A DNA stretch of 64,000 bases, taken from Primula veris. Taxonomy: Eukaryota; Streptophyta; Magnoliopsida; Ericales; Primulaceae. Location: positions 25,982,481 through 26,046,480 of the forward strand of contig OY821746.1 of the NCBI GenBank assembly GCA_963682055.1, read 5' to 3'. This document shows positions 34,526 to 47,600 of this stretch, one piece after another. The notes beneath the pieces are model-generated. The model made no database searches and was not told where the DNA came from. It was given only the letters and a program-made list of their open reading frames with translations. The stretch's first letter is position 1. Each line of letters opens with the position of its first letter. The position numbers and the translations under genes are program-made.

Positions 34526-35484
34526 TGCGTTTTCGGATTTTTGTTAATTTTAGATTTTTGTTGATTTTTTGGGATTTTTTTTTGATTTTTTGAGATTTTT
34601 AAAAAAAAAAATCGTGTTTTTTTGGGGTTTTGCCTCTTTTATTATTATTATTTTTTTTCATATTTTTTTTTTTTCATTTTTGCATTTTTATTTTCTGGAA
34701 TTTTTTTATTTTTTCTGATTTTTTTTATTTTTATTTGTTAATTAGGGGAAATGGACCAATCCTTAATTAGTTTCATAAATAATAGACCAATCCTTAAATG
34801 AATTTTATAACCGGACCAATTCTTAAATACTTTTGTTTTCGTGGACCAATAAGAATCTATATTTGTGGGTTATGTTTTCTATCCAAATTCATAATGGACC
34901 ATATTTGTATCATAAAAAAAATATCACCTGCTGAAGTACCGTTAGGTTATTAAAATTGGGCCTTCCTCCGTTGAAAAAACACTTTCCCCATATCTGGTAC
35001 AATGTATGCACGAGATATGATCAAGTTATTTTAAAATGTTATCGTGCATTGAACCACATTCACACTTCAATTCATCTATGCATGAGTTCCATCAATACGC
35101 TTATTTTATTAGTAAGAATGACGGGTCTTTACTAAAACATAAATGATATAACAATTCAAAAACATTACATACGGGTTAAGTGTAACAATAATTTTTGTTT
35201 TGGTATTAAAATTATATTTTCATTTAATGTATAATTGATGCACTTAGTCCGTCAGATCAGTCTGGTTTATACATGGTTACACCAATGATCTTTCTAAAAT
35301 TGACTAAATATGTAACCTTTTCTTTTTATGAATCCAATGTAACCTTTTCATTCAAAATTCACTTAATATAGCCATATACGAGTCTCATCAATATGCTTCT
35401 TTTATTAGTAAGATGACTAGTCTTTCCTAAAATTGAACAAATATGAAATTTTATCTTCACACAATCTCTTATCCTTTCCCCAAC

Positions 35485-35492
35485 TATATAAA
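35485..35492 (+). promoter_or_regulatory. TATA box of CMT2
   Basis: TATATAAA in the context CAACTATATAAACAG lies 115-122 bases before the CMT2 start codon, followed by a CT microsatellite (about 35570-35584). Spacing and context fit a plant core promoter. Confidence 0.6.
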
Positions 35493-35606
35493 CAGTAAAA
35501 CTAAATGTACTGTTTTTCCACATGCAGTCAAAAAATAAAAAACCAGTCAAACTCTCACTTTGCCCGCTCTCTCTCTCTCTCTCTAAAACCCTAGCTCCGT
35601 TCACCA

Positions 35607-38600
35607 ATGCCGCCTCCGATTCACTCTCCGATCATCAGAAAACCTCCGGAGCTGACCGATTCCCTCTCATGCCTCCGTAGATCGAGCAGACGCAAGGCGA
35701 AAGTGTTTCTGGAAGATACCGAGAGTGAATTCGATGAAATTGGAGAAAGAAAGTCGATGAGACGGTGCCGTGACAAGGGAGATTCTCTCTCTAGAAATTC
35801 GCCCTTGTTTTCTGTGAACGTTGAGTTTAATGAAAATTGTTTGAGTGGGGAAGGGAATTTGGCTGAGGTGCCGATTGTTTTGGGTAATGTGGGTTCTAAG
35901 GATGTTAGAGAGGTGGAAACGGAGCGGTTTTCGAGTGAAGAGTTGATTGACGTGCCGATTGTTTTGGGCAATGTTGGTTTGGAGTGTAATTTGGTCGAGG
36001 TTCCGATTGTTTTAGGTGATCAAAAGGTTTTGGAAGAGATGAGAAACGGGTTCGATATTGTGAAAAATAAAAATGGTTCCGAATCCGGTTTGACCGATTT
36101 GGCAAATCCGTGTGATGAGATTAGGAGTTTAAGTTCTTCGGAAGTGTATTGCGAAGAGGCGAAATTGGGGATTGAATCTTTTGATATGTTGCCAGTTGAA
36201 AGTGCATTCCCAGTTGAAAGCCCGGTGGATGATAGGGATACGAATGTTTGTTTTGAGGCGGAAATGGATGAGGAAGGGGAAAATGTGTGTGAGTTTGTTG
36301 GAGAGCCGGTTTTAGAGGAGGAGGCGCTTAGGAGGTGGGGATGGAGATATGAGTTGAAGGTGAGCATCCAGTTGTGAAATAAAATTTTATTAGTATTATT
36401 GTTAATTTGTTATGCAGGGTGTTGAATGGCTAAAAATTTAATCTTTTTTATTTTGCGAAAAATATATGGTAGTTATCGGTATTCTATTATGGAGATGTTG
36501 CAAGGGAAAGTTATTGTTTGATACATACTTTCGGACTTATTTATCAAAAACCCGGAATTTGTGGGTTTTGTTTAGGATTTGATACATATCAATGTATCAT
36601 CAAAGCTAAAAACACACATCATTGAACATCTGGCCTAATTTTAAAAAAGATTCTACCCATGTGTTTTTGATAATTAAATCTCGAAAATATGTACTAAATG
36701 ATCATTTTTCTGTGTTGGCAACCCTGTTAGTCTACTTGTGATTCCTCTCGTGAGCATCTGCGTATTGTTTGGTTATATTGTAAATTTTTAATGCACTTAT
36801 ATGATTTGATTGTAAATCTTGTTATTAGGGATACGGGATAATGTGGATGTTTTCGCCCATATACTAAAACAATAATAATGTAATTGGGGAGCTAGGGTAA
36901 TTATGAAAACGATATGGGAGCCAAATTTATACAAGGGGGGTAAAAATGGAAACGATATGTTTTAAAATATTAAAGATTCGGTAGGCATAAAAACCTCTTA
37001 CCGTTAGGGTTACTTCGGTAACACTGACTTTGGAATCAATGCAAGCTAAGATATTATGGTTCATTACGGTAGAATAAAAAAATTAGCATTAAAAATAGAT
37101 CTTGTCGCAATCTAAGATAAATATATCCTTGCCAAGGAACTCAGTTCAAAGTCTTATACAAGGGAGCTTAGATGTGCTTTTAATGCGAGCTATAATGTGT
37201 TTTTAATGCGAGTACAAGCGAGCTATAATGTGTTTTTAATGCGCGTACAAGCGAGCTATAATGTGTTTTTATGGGTAGTCGGGATGTGCAATGGTTGTGT
37301 TCCATGTCCGTTTTTGTCATCATTTTAATAAAAATCATAAGTTTCATGGAAGATCCTAAATAAATTAGGGTAATCCAAGAGATTAGTTTTTCCCTTCCTT
37401 TCTGCAGGTTTCAATAAGGTTAGGGTGGTTAGCTTCTTATTTGGAGTTGTGTGAAAATCTTTGTTATGCCCTAGAATGTGTTCTTCCTTTTATACTTTGT
37501 GATATCAGTATTTTGTTTTAATTTAGCCAATCTTATGGAAAGGCTAATATGTCTATTGAAGAATACTGGATTTGCTTAAGTTTGTACCTTTTTAAGCAAA
37601 TTCGTTTACTCTGCAACCTTTACTCACTCCAAGTTTATTTTCCTTTTTCCTTTTCTCCACTAAAATTGAGTAAATTTCGGTGCTGAGTCGTGTGCTTTGT
37701 TCGAGTTTGCAGAATAAAAAAATGAAGGGACAGTGTTCGAAATTAAAGTAAGTGACGGCTTATGTGCATTCTAACTGCAAAAGCTTTATGACGGCTTTTT
37801 TCAGTCTAAAATGTTTCTTCAGAAATAATCTGTATTTTTGTTCTCTTTATCCTTCACATTCTGCATTTTTTATTTTTGTAGTGCTGGTGAGGAAGACGAA
37901 ATTATTCTGAACGTGAAATGCCACTATACCCAAGCAAGAATCAATAACTGCATCATAAATCTTGGAGATTGTGCATTAATTAAGGCAAGTGAATCTTGTC
38001 GGGATTACCTTTCTGTTTTGCTAAGTTATACTTTTAAATTCTAGTCCGATGAAACTTTGTGAAGGTGTTAGGTGCCATTTTATTGAGTAAAGATATTTTT
38101 GGTCCTCCTATTTTTCCCCCAAGACACGTCATTTCCTTTACCTGTCAAATCTCATATATTTAGGTATGTTGGATTTTGTTCATCCGCTTGGTTCAAACAC
38201 ACCAATCAATTTTTCTTTCGAATATGGAATTGGTATGAAATGAGAAAAAAGAGAGAATGATCTCAAATTTGCATATAGTTCCGGTATTCTCTCGGCTTAT
38301 ACACACACACACACACAAAATTCAAATTGGCAGTTTTTGCCTCCGGTATCCAATAACTTGGCCATATGCATGATGGTGTTTGGTGTGGTGTAATTCTCTC
38401 AACAATAAAAGCAAAATTTAGTCAAGCAACCTTTTACTTGGAGCGCAGCTTGATCCATCTGATGGGTTTGCTAATAATAACCTTTAATCAGATATATTCT
38501 GCTCTTAATTGTATTCATTTGGCAATGTGGCTTATAGCAATATCAAAACTCTGCCCTAGTCAACATTTAAGAGCTACTCATAGTCTAAGGCCCTAAGCTA

Positions 38601-41600
38601 TTCTGCAGGGTGATGGAAGAGAAGGTCATGTGGGTAAGATCTTGGAATTCTTTAAAACAACAGAGGACGATGGTTATTTCAGGGTCCAGTGGTTTTATAG
38701 AGCTGAGGATACGGTATGGATGTGGTTTTTTGGTGATTTTTTTATTTTATTTTTAATTTAAGGATTTGCTTCCTGTTTTGATGTATTTTTTAATATTCTC
38801 CGGACAGGTCTTGCAAAATCAAGCGTCTTCCCATGACAAGAAGCGAATATTTTATTCTACTGTCATGAATGATAATATCTTAGATTGCATTGTTTCCAAA
38901 GTCAGTGTTACTGAAGTAACCCCAACGGTAAGAGTTTTCCGTGGCCACTGCTATAGTATTTTAACATATTGTTTTCATTTTTTGCCCCCTTGTATAAGGC
39001 TTTGAACTGACTTCTGTTTACCTTATCTCTTAACATCTTTATATTTTGTTTGAATTTACAGCTTAGAGCACGGTCCCGATTTAGTCCGTCTAATTTTTAT
39101 TATGATATGGAGTATTGCGTGGAATATTCAACTTTTCACAACTTGCCCAGGGGTAAGACTTGATAGCTTTGTCTACAAAATGAAAAAGTTGTTATGCATG
39201 AGAATTGACTATGACCCTACGAGTGTGTTCTCCCTTTAGTGGTCGGTAAATAGCGAAAAAAAATTGAGATAGCCCAGTTTCTCTGTTTAGCATGTTAATC
39301 TAGAAAGATGGTTCAAGATTATCTTTTTGCGACATTATCTCTTTCATTTTTGTATCACACTATCATTATGTCAAAGGAAAACTGACATTAGCCAGGCGAT
39401 AGTAAATAATGTATCACAGGTATCCCTAATCGGTTTCTGTTACTGCTAGTATCATGACTGCCATGCAATAGTGATCGTTAATTAATGCTTCTGGTGAAAT
39501 TCGGTACACATTGTTGTAGTAACATTTCATATCGGGATATTCCCTGTAGCCCTTTATTTACTTAGTACTATTATATTTTGTTCAAGGTCCTACATGTGAT
39601 GAGAATGAATCCTTAATTATATGTACTTGATTTATTTCAAAGTTCTCTAACGAGTCGCTACTTCATTCACACGAGCTAAATACTATGGAAATGTATCACC
39701 GTTTCATGTTACTTCCAGTTCACATGCATTGCTTCTTTTATTTCTTTGTATGTCAGCTCTTTCTTTGTCTCTCACTCTACATAATCATCATGCAACATTA
39801 GCTGAGTCTCATTGGTTTTGGTTTTAAAATAGCTAACACGGTCCAATCTTTTCATCTATATTATTAGTTTACTAAATTTATGGCAATTGTGTCAGATGAT
39901 TTTGCCAGTAGCTGTGACCTTTTTGCACCTGGTGTCAGCGAGGCTCTTCAAGCCATAATTTCTTCAACTCCTTTGGAAAAAATGCCTAGTTGCGAACCTT
40001 ACAAAGATGAGCTGTCACTGTTAGATCTTTACTCTGGTTGTGGCGGGATGTCCACTGGATTGTGCCTAGGTGCCAAACTTTCAAGTGTCAACTTGGTTAC
40101 GGTAATTTCTTAAGGACTTCATTAATTACATTTTTAGTTATTCAGCTAATTTACTTATGTCAGAGTCCTCCTGTTTTGCTCTTCACCAATATCTTAGAGA
40201 TGGGCAGTCGACGCGGACCAAGCTGCATGCGATAGCTTGAAACTCAATCATCCAGAAACACTAGTAAGTTGAATTTCATGTTGTTTAATTTATCAAATAT
40301 ACACCCCCGAGGTTAAAGTGAAAATCAACGACTCCCATTTCTTTAAATTTGAATCGAACATACACCTTGTATTTCAAAATATATCAGTATTACCCTCAAA
40401 GTTCCATCTTTTAGTTAGTTTATCTGTTGACATGACATTTTTAACCTCTAATTTTGAAGCATTATTTTTCACATATGTATATATCACTATAAAGTACAAG
40501 TATAAGCTAGAACTAGCGTTTTCTTTGTTGGTATACGGGTAAAAAGCCATACCTTTAACCTCTAATATATCTGTAATTTCCTTTATATTAACTATACTCT
40601 GCTGCTTAGGCCTACTAACTTGAGTTTTATAGGATATAAAACATAAAAGGAAGGATGAAAATTTTCTTTTCGTCCCTTTAAACCTACAAAAAAACAATGT
40701 AAAGGGTAGCTATGTTGTTATTTTGGAACCTTGGGGTTGTTTCCGATTTAATTTGCAACCTGTGGGTGTGTTTGATCTTCACTCAGATGTGGGGGGTACA
40801 TATGGTGATAACTCATACGGATTACTAAATTAACCATATGATTTCCACTTTTGGCAAAATAATGTCATTTCTTGTTCCAATAGGTTAGAAGGCAAAATGC
40901 TGAAGATTTTTTGCAACTCTTGAAGGAATGGCAAAAACTATGCCAGCGTTATATGTTTAGTAACTTAAAAAATTCACTGAGATCTAAAGACGAAGACATA
41001 CAAAAAAATGTCATGGACGATGTAAATCGACCACGTGAGGCCAAAGTTTCTGCTGGAGAATTTGAAGTTCAGCGCTTGGTTGATATATGCTATGGAGATC
41101 CGTGCAGAACAGGCAAGCCAGGGATATATTTTAAGGTACCTCCCAAATTGTATATATGCTTCGAGATCTCTCTATCTCTCTCTCTATTTATCTAGCCTTA
41201 CATCTCTTCTCTCTTGCTAAACCGGTACCATTGTTAAGTTAAATAGGCAATGGGCACTACTGGCTCCACATTTTATTTTTTAGAAATTTTCCTAATGAAA
41301 TTGGCTCCCCACTAGTTGAAATGCCACAATCACATAAAAATTCTTTTAGGGTGTGTTTGGAACATGGAAAATAGATAGCAAAAGGAAAATAATTTCTTAA
41401 AAAAACATTTTTTTGTGTTTGGTTACATAAGAAAACCAATGAAAAAGAAAATGAAATAATGGAAATTTTTTGTGTGTAGTGTGAGGTTTTTCCTTCCAAA
41501 ATTGAGAGTAAAATGAAACATTTAAGAAAATTGAGGTTAAGTCTCTCTCCCCTTTCTTTTTCTTATTTTCGTTTTCTTTTCTTTTCTCAATCTTCCAAAC

Positions 41601-44600
41601 ACATGAGTGGAAAATGATTTCATGTTAATTTTCATTTCTTTTGCTTTTCTTTTCTTGTTTTCTCGCCACATTTTCGGGTTCCAAACACACCCTTATGGTT
41701 CTGTATAGGGGTGGGCAAAAAATCCGCAAACCGAACCCGTGATCCAATCCGTGCGGATTAGGACGGGTTGGGGTGGGTTTGAGAGTCAAACAAAAATCAA
41801 TCCGTCCCGTCCCAATCCGTTATATATTTTGGGGTTGAGTTAGGGTTGAGGTTACTAAGCCGTGGGTTAATCTCCCCCAACCTGTTTCATCCCGTAATAT
41901 ATATATATAATTATAAATATATATATTTATATATATACATTGTGTGTATTTCATCAATATACCAATCTTCCATTCTTGTTAAATTTTAGTTTTGTTATTT
42001 GTTTGCGAATGTTCTAAACGTATTTTGATTGGTTTTAATTTATATTTCTCTTTGAAAGATTCAACTTTTTTTTAAATTTAGGTTAATTATGCAAAGTAAG
42101 AAAAATAAAGGAGTAAAAAAATAAATTAAGAATCAATCCAAACCCAAGGTTCCCCAACCCGCAATTTTTTTTTGCGGGTTGGGTTGGGTTGGGGTTTTAA
42201 TCGTAACGGGTTGGGTTGGGGCAGATTGGTAAAATTTAAATCTCAACCCAACCCGTTTTAATTAAAACCAACCCAATCCAACCCGCAAAAAAAATTGCGG
42301 GTTGGGGCGGGTTGATTCGTAAATTTTCATTTTGGTCATTTATTTTTCATAGTTTGCACAATCAACCTAAATAAATTGTATATTTCAAAGAGAAATAAAA
42401 ATTAAAAACCAATCATAATATGTTTATAACATTCACAACAAGTAAGAAAACTAAAATATAATAAGACCGGGAGGTTGTTATCTTTAAATACACACAATGT
42501 ATATATAAATATATATTTTTTTATTTTTTATATATATTGCGGGTTGGGGCGGATTAATCCGCGGTTTTGTAACCCCAACCCCGCAAAATATATAATGGAT
42601 TGGGGCGGGGAGGATACTCAACCCGCCCCAATCCGCGCAGAACTAGTATTCCTTTATAATTTCATAAAACTTAAAATTGCTCCTTTATGTTTTAGGTCAG
42701 CATGTCAATGGCAGACTTCGTGTCTTATGACTCTGTAATGATCCTATTGAGTGTCATTGTCGTAAACTGAATAAGAGTTACATTTATTTTTATTTAGTAA
42801 TAACTTTTTCATAATAAATGTTTTTTTTGCGAGATATTTTTATATTTTCATTTTCTATTATTCTAAAATAATTAAATCGGAGTTGTTTTCTTTCTGTAAT
42901 TTTGACCTTCGTGCTCTCACCTCTTGCAACTTGTAGTGCGGCTTGTGCAACGAGAACTAGTATTCCTTTATAATTTCATAAAACTTAAAATTGCTCCTTT
43001 ATGTTTTAGGTCAGCATGTCAATGGCAGACTTCGTGTCTTATGACTCTGTAATGATCCTATTGAGTGTCATTGTCGTAAACTGAATAAGAGTTACATTTA
43101 GTTGGACCAAGTATCATAAACATGTACGGCGACCTTCCTTGGCTATTGCCTATTGGAATATAAAATGCAAGCTGACATTATTATTTAATCAAGTTCTTTT
43201 TCTCTTTTAATTTGATAAGAGAGTAAACTAGTAGTTGCCATGTACAGCATACTTAATCACAAAATTAGGAATACAAGACTACAAGTTAAGCAAAATGGCA
43301 ATTTTGTAACCTCTAATAAAATTAAGTAATTGAAACCATTAAGACAAAAAAATTTAACCCTTTAATGTGGAAAAGATTGTGTCTTGCCTCTATTATGACC
43401 TGTTTAACGTCACAAGGAACCAGTTTCTAGCTACCGACATAAACTAGGTAATTAGGACCAGCCATATAAAATCATTCATCTAGTGAGTAAAATAAGGAAC
43501 ATGAAATTAAGTACTGTTGAACTTAAAGACTACCCAAGTTCTCTAGTTTCTGTCTCCTTAACACTAACTGTTAAAGTTTGTATTTGTCCCACATCCCTTG
43601 AGCATTGATGAAGCTTAGAGTTTATATGTGCTCTTCTCCTTCTTGACTTTTTGTGTTTTAGTTAGGAATGGATGGGATTTTACATTAAAATTTAATTTCT
43701 AATATGTAATATCCTTCAAAAAGACGATTTCTGATTGTTATATCGTAGTTTGAAAATGTTCCACTTTTGTAGCTTGTCAATATATTACCCAATAAAAGAT
43801 TGTCACATATCAGGAGTATATTAAAATATAAGTAAGTCAAGATGAGCATTATTAATTTCTGGTTCATTACAAAGCAGGGCAGTCTTGCAAGTGGGAACTC
43901 TTTCGTTTAATCATTGCCTATACCAGCATCAAGCCGAGTTTTGCATCGATAGTTTCTATACTAAAATTTTAGTCTTATATTTTCTATAACCGTGAAATAT
44001 TAAACTTGATTTCAAGCTCGTTTGAGCTTGTACTTTGTTCAACGTGATTCTCACTTGTAGCTCCTTTTATAAGGTTAGGTGGCTGGGATATGATTCAAGT
44101 GATGATACATGGGAACCAATTGATGGATTAAGGTCTGTGATTGCTGTTGTTAGATTACTCAGGAACAAAACCATAGATTAATAATAGAAGACTTGCATTC
44201 CGTTTTTTTTGTCAGCCTTTTTTTTTTTGCAAAGCTTACTGTTCTAGATATTCTTACACCGTTGTCTACTGCTTTCATGTGTATACTTTAACTTTGCAGT
44301 AATTGTAAAGAACGGATAGAGGACTTTGTTACGAGTGGATATAAGTCCAAAATTTTGCCTCTTCCGGTAAGTTTTTCGAAATTTATTGACATATGGTACA
44401 GCTAGAATATTCCATTGGCTAGTAGAATTTTCAATGCTATTTCGTTAACATGCATTTTAATTTCAGGGTGATGTTGATGTGCTTTGTGGAGGACCTCCTT
44501 GCCAAGGAATTAGTGGCTATAACCGCCACCGAAACGTTGTCTCCCCACTAACGGATGAAAAAAATCGTCAAATAATTGTGTTTATGGATGTGGTTGAGTT

Positions 44601-47600
44601 CTTAAAGCCCAAGTATGTGTTGATGGAAAATGTCAATGACATATTAAAATTCGACAAAGCTTCCCTTGGCAGATATGCTTTGAGCAGATTGGTACATATG
44701 AAATACCAAGCTAGGCTTGGAAGTATGGCTTCTGGATGTTATGGTCTTCCCCAATTTCGGCTACGCGTTTTTCTCTGGGGAGCTCTTCCTAGTGAAGTAA
44801 TTTTTTTACATTTGTGTTAATTCAGATTGTGCAAAAATAATGGCCGGTGTTGTTATGGTGTATTAAGAATTATGACACTCAACTGTTACACCAAATACTG
44901 CAAAATTTTCAAAAGTAACATAAATACCCCAAACTCCTCGTAAATACAGTGTCCGAAATCATAAATCCAGTCAAGTCGGAGATGTATACAAACTTAATAG
45001 CAGCACACTAATTTGACTAGAATTTTTTTATCCTCGACACCAAATTAAAAAACTTCATAGCATGATAGTTGAGCACACAAGACCAATATTACACACGTTT
45101 CTTGTAACTGATGAATGATGATGCTCACTGGAAGTCATAGGCCCATTTTCTACACCTATGACTAGATTTAGACGAAAAGTATGACATTTTTTAGATTGTA
45201 TTCCATTTGTGTCTTTTATCTAGCAGAAACTACCACAATTCCCTCTTCCTTCACATGATGTTGTGGTCAGGTACTGGCCGGCGACTGAGTTTGAGGTATT
45301 GAAACATTTTTCATCTGGCATTTAAATATTCTGTCCTGTTTTTCTTTATCTTTTAACACCTATAGTTTCCATGATTTTGCAGCAAAATACGGTAGCTTAT
45401 GATGAAGGCAAGCATCGTGATATTGAAGAAGCCGTCTTTCTTCGTGATGCCATCTCTGATCTCCAACCTGTAATTTTCCCATATTTAATTTAGTTAACTT
45501 AAATCTTAATCATTTTGCATTTTCTGATATAAATTTCAACTGTAGGTAACAAATCATGAAACTCGCGACGTAATGTCATATGAGTTCCCTCCACAAACTG
45601 AGTTTCAAAAGTTCATTAGGCTAACTAAAGATGGTAAGGAAATTTCCTTAAATTCATAAAAGTAGTCTGTCTATTCTTTCTATCCTTCGGTACTAGTTGA
45701 TTTCTTTCCTTTATAGCTTTGGTTTGAGGACATGTTTTTTTGACTTGGCAGTTTATCATGATCATTTAGCTAGCCACTCATATTTTACGTACAAGTTGAT
45801 GTTCTAGTGTATATATTACATTGATTACGTGAAAAAGTAAAAATTTCTTTATAGAGGTTGCACTTTATTATATTATGATAACCTGACTAACTAACAGTAA
45901 CGAAACTGCAATAGTTTCACCAAAGACAGCAATTTGAAGCTGATGACATTTTCTTCTTCTTGACAATGTTTGACGAATTCAAAATTCAAATTTGTGCCTC
46001 TAAATTCAGATCAAGGTAGTGCTTCCAGAGGAGTATTTGCTGTTAACTTTTAGTTTACAGTGTTTTAAAATACTCACAAATATTTAGCATTGCTGGCTGA
46101 GCTACTTCCTACGTGTGTTTGTATATGTAAATATACATTTGCGTTCTATATCCCACATGCATAACCATGTAATGGAAGGTACAGCAAAGTTTTCATTATA
46201 AATTTTTATTTGTTCAGAGATGATTGGACTTTCTGAGGAACGATCTGAAGATGCACAAAATGATGTTTTATACGACCATCGGCCTTTACCATTGTCTAAT
46301 GATGAACTTTTAAGAGTTTGTCAAGTTCCACACAAAAAGGTTCGCCGAAATTACTGCTTACACTCGTAAGGTTCTATAGCACTCACTTGAATCTGATATA
46401 CTTTTTTTCAGGGAGCAAATTTTCGAGATATTCCTGGCGTGATTGTTGGACCAGACAATGTGGCTTATTGGGATCCAAAGAATGAAACAAAACTACCATC
46501 TGGGAGGCCATGGGTAAGCAGTCTTTATATTTATTCACGCAAAATCTGATATTACCTTCTTCTTTTTTATATCATATTCCAGATATGCTAGATACTGAAA
46601 CTTGTTCCATGTTTGCCTACTTGACCTCATTTATTATTATTATTCCCGACTTGTTACATGAATTTCCAAACTTCCGTAGTATAAATTACATGAGGGAAAT
46701 GCGCTTTTTGATATATATAATCACCTGAACTAATGTGTTTCCTTGTGGCCTGTGATTGTTTTGGTGCTTTCAACAGAAAACATAGATATTTTATGGAGAC
46801 TAGACCAGTTCTCATACTATCATTTTACTCACCTATAGAACAATAGTGGAAACAGGGAAGCTTACCTTGTTTTTTTTCTGTAAAAATGTCTATTAGTTTC
46901 CACCATTTTGGGTATTAAACTGGCTAACCCTAATTCCTTTGCAGATGTTTTTTAAATACAGAAAGCAGATTTACAGCCTGCTACTAAAGAAACAAAGTTC
47001 CATTAACAGTTTTAATCTCCATGAAGTAATTATGTATCCATTTAATGCCACCTATTTTTTAGAGGATTAAATACTTAAGCTTGGCACTTCCTTTAATGTT
47101 GGGTTTAAAAGTAAATGCACAAAATAATACTATGGATTACAAAGACTTAAAGTGAGACAGTTCCACGTGTTCAACCAAGCATCTATGCGCACCCCGAAGG
47201 AGCATCTTGAATATGTATTTTTCAACTTGGCCATTTTAGAAATTCATAGACAAATACGCGAAAAATGAGAAATGGTGTGGCCAAAGTAGGTAAAGAAAGT
47301 AAACAAATTTCTAGAAACGATCCTTGCTCTTTCATGATTTTCTTTGGGGTCATCTCCCTGTTTATTTGTCTAAATTTTAGTTTGGCCTTTAATAAATGGT
47401 ACCATATCATGCATTCAATTGAATCATTGAGAAAACATTACATATAACACGTCAACAAGGATCACAGTCTTTTATGGGATTACAAGTCTTTTCTATTCAT
47501 GGAGAGTAATATACACCTTGTTTTCTTGTGTAATCGCGCTTACCACTAAACCTAACTAGGAGTACAAGATTTGTATTATTCATCCTTTTGAGAACTCAAA

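Larger units (their letters stand above)
32238..34988. mobile_element. long-TIR fold-back element (MULE-like) upstream of CMT2
   Basis: The ends pair as GGGAAAGTATTTTTTCA (left) and the reverse complement GGGAAAGTGTTTTTTCA (right), flanked by CATATTTGG (32229-32237) and CATATCTGG (34989-34997), a 9-bp duplication with one mismatch. Inverted similarity continues inward for several hundred bases on both sides: TTATTAAAATTGG, CCATATTTGTA, GTTATGTTTT, TGGTCCA blocks, then an A-rich arm with GAGGCAAAACCCC matched by GGGGTTTTGCCTC. The centre is a palindromic satellite. The left arm is interrupted by a second TIR element. No transposase is present. It ends about 620 bases before the CMT2 start codon. 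Confidence 0.75.

Noticed and set aside
35359..36367. Minus-strand frames antisense to CMT2 exon 1
   Set aside because: They are shadows of the coding strand and of its promoter; the plus-strand exon is confirmed by splicing into the BAH domain.
36841..37000. GGGAGC / GAAAACGATATG repeated phrases in CMT2 intron 1
   Set aside because: Two short phrases are shared but no defined ends or period could be shown.
40290..40880. Possible transposon in CMT2 intron 8, with ACACCCCCGAGGTTAAAGTG at the left and loosely complementary text at the right
   Set aside because: The inverted match is patchy and I could not find a target duplication; it was left out as unsupported.
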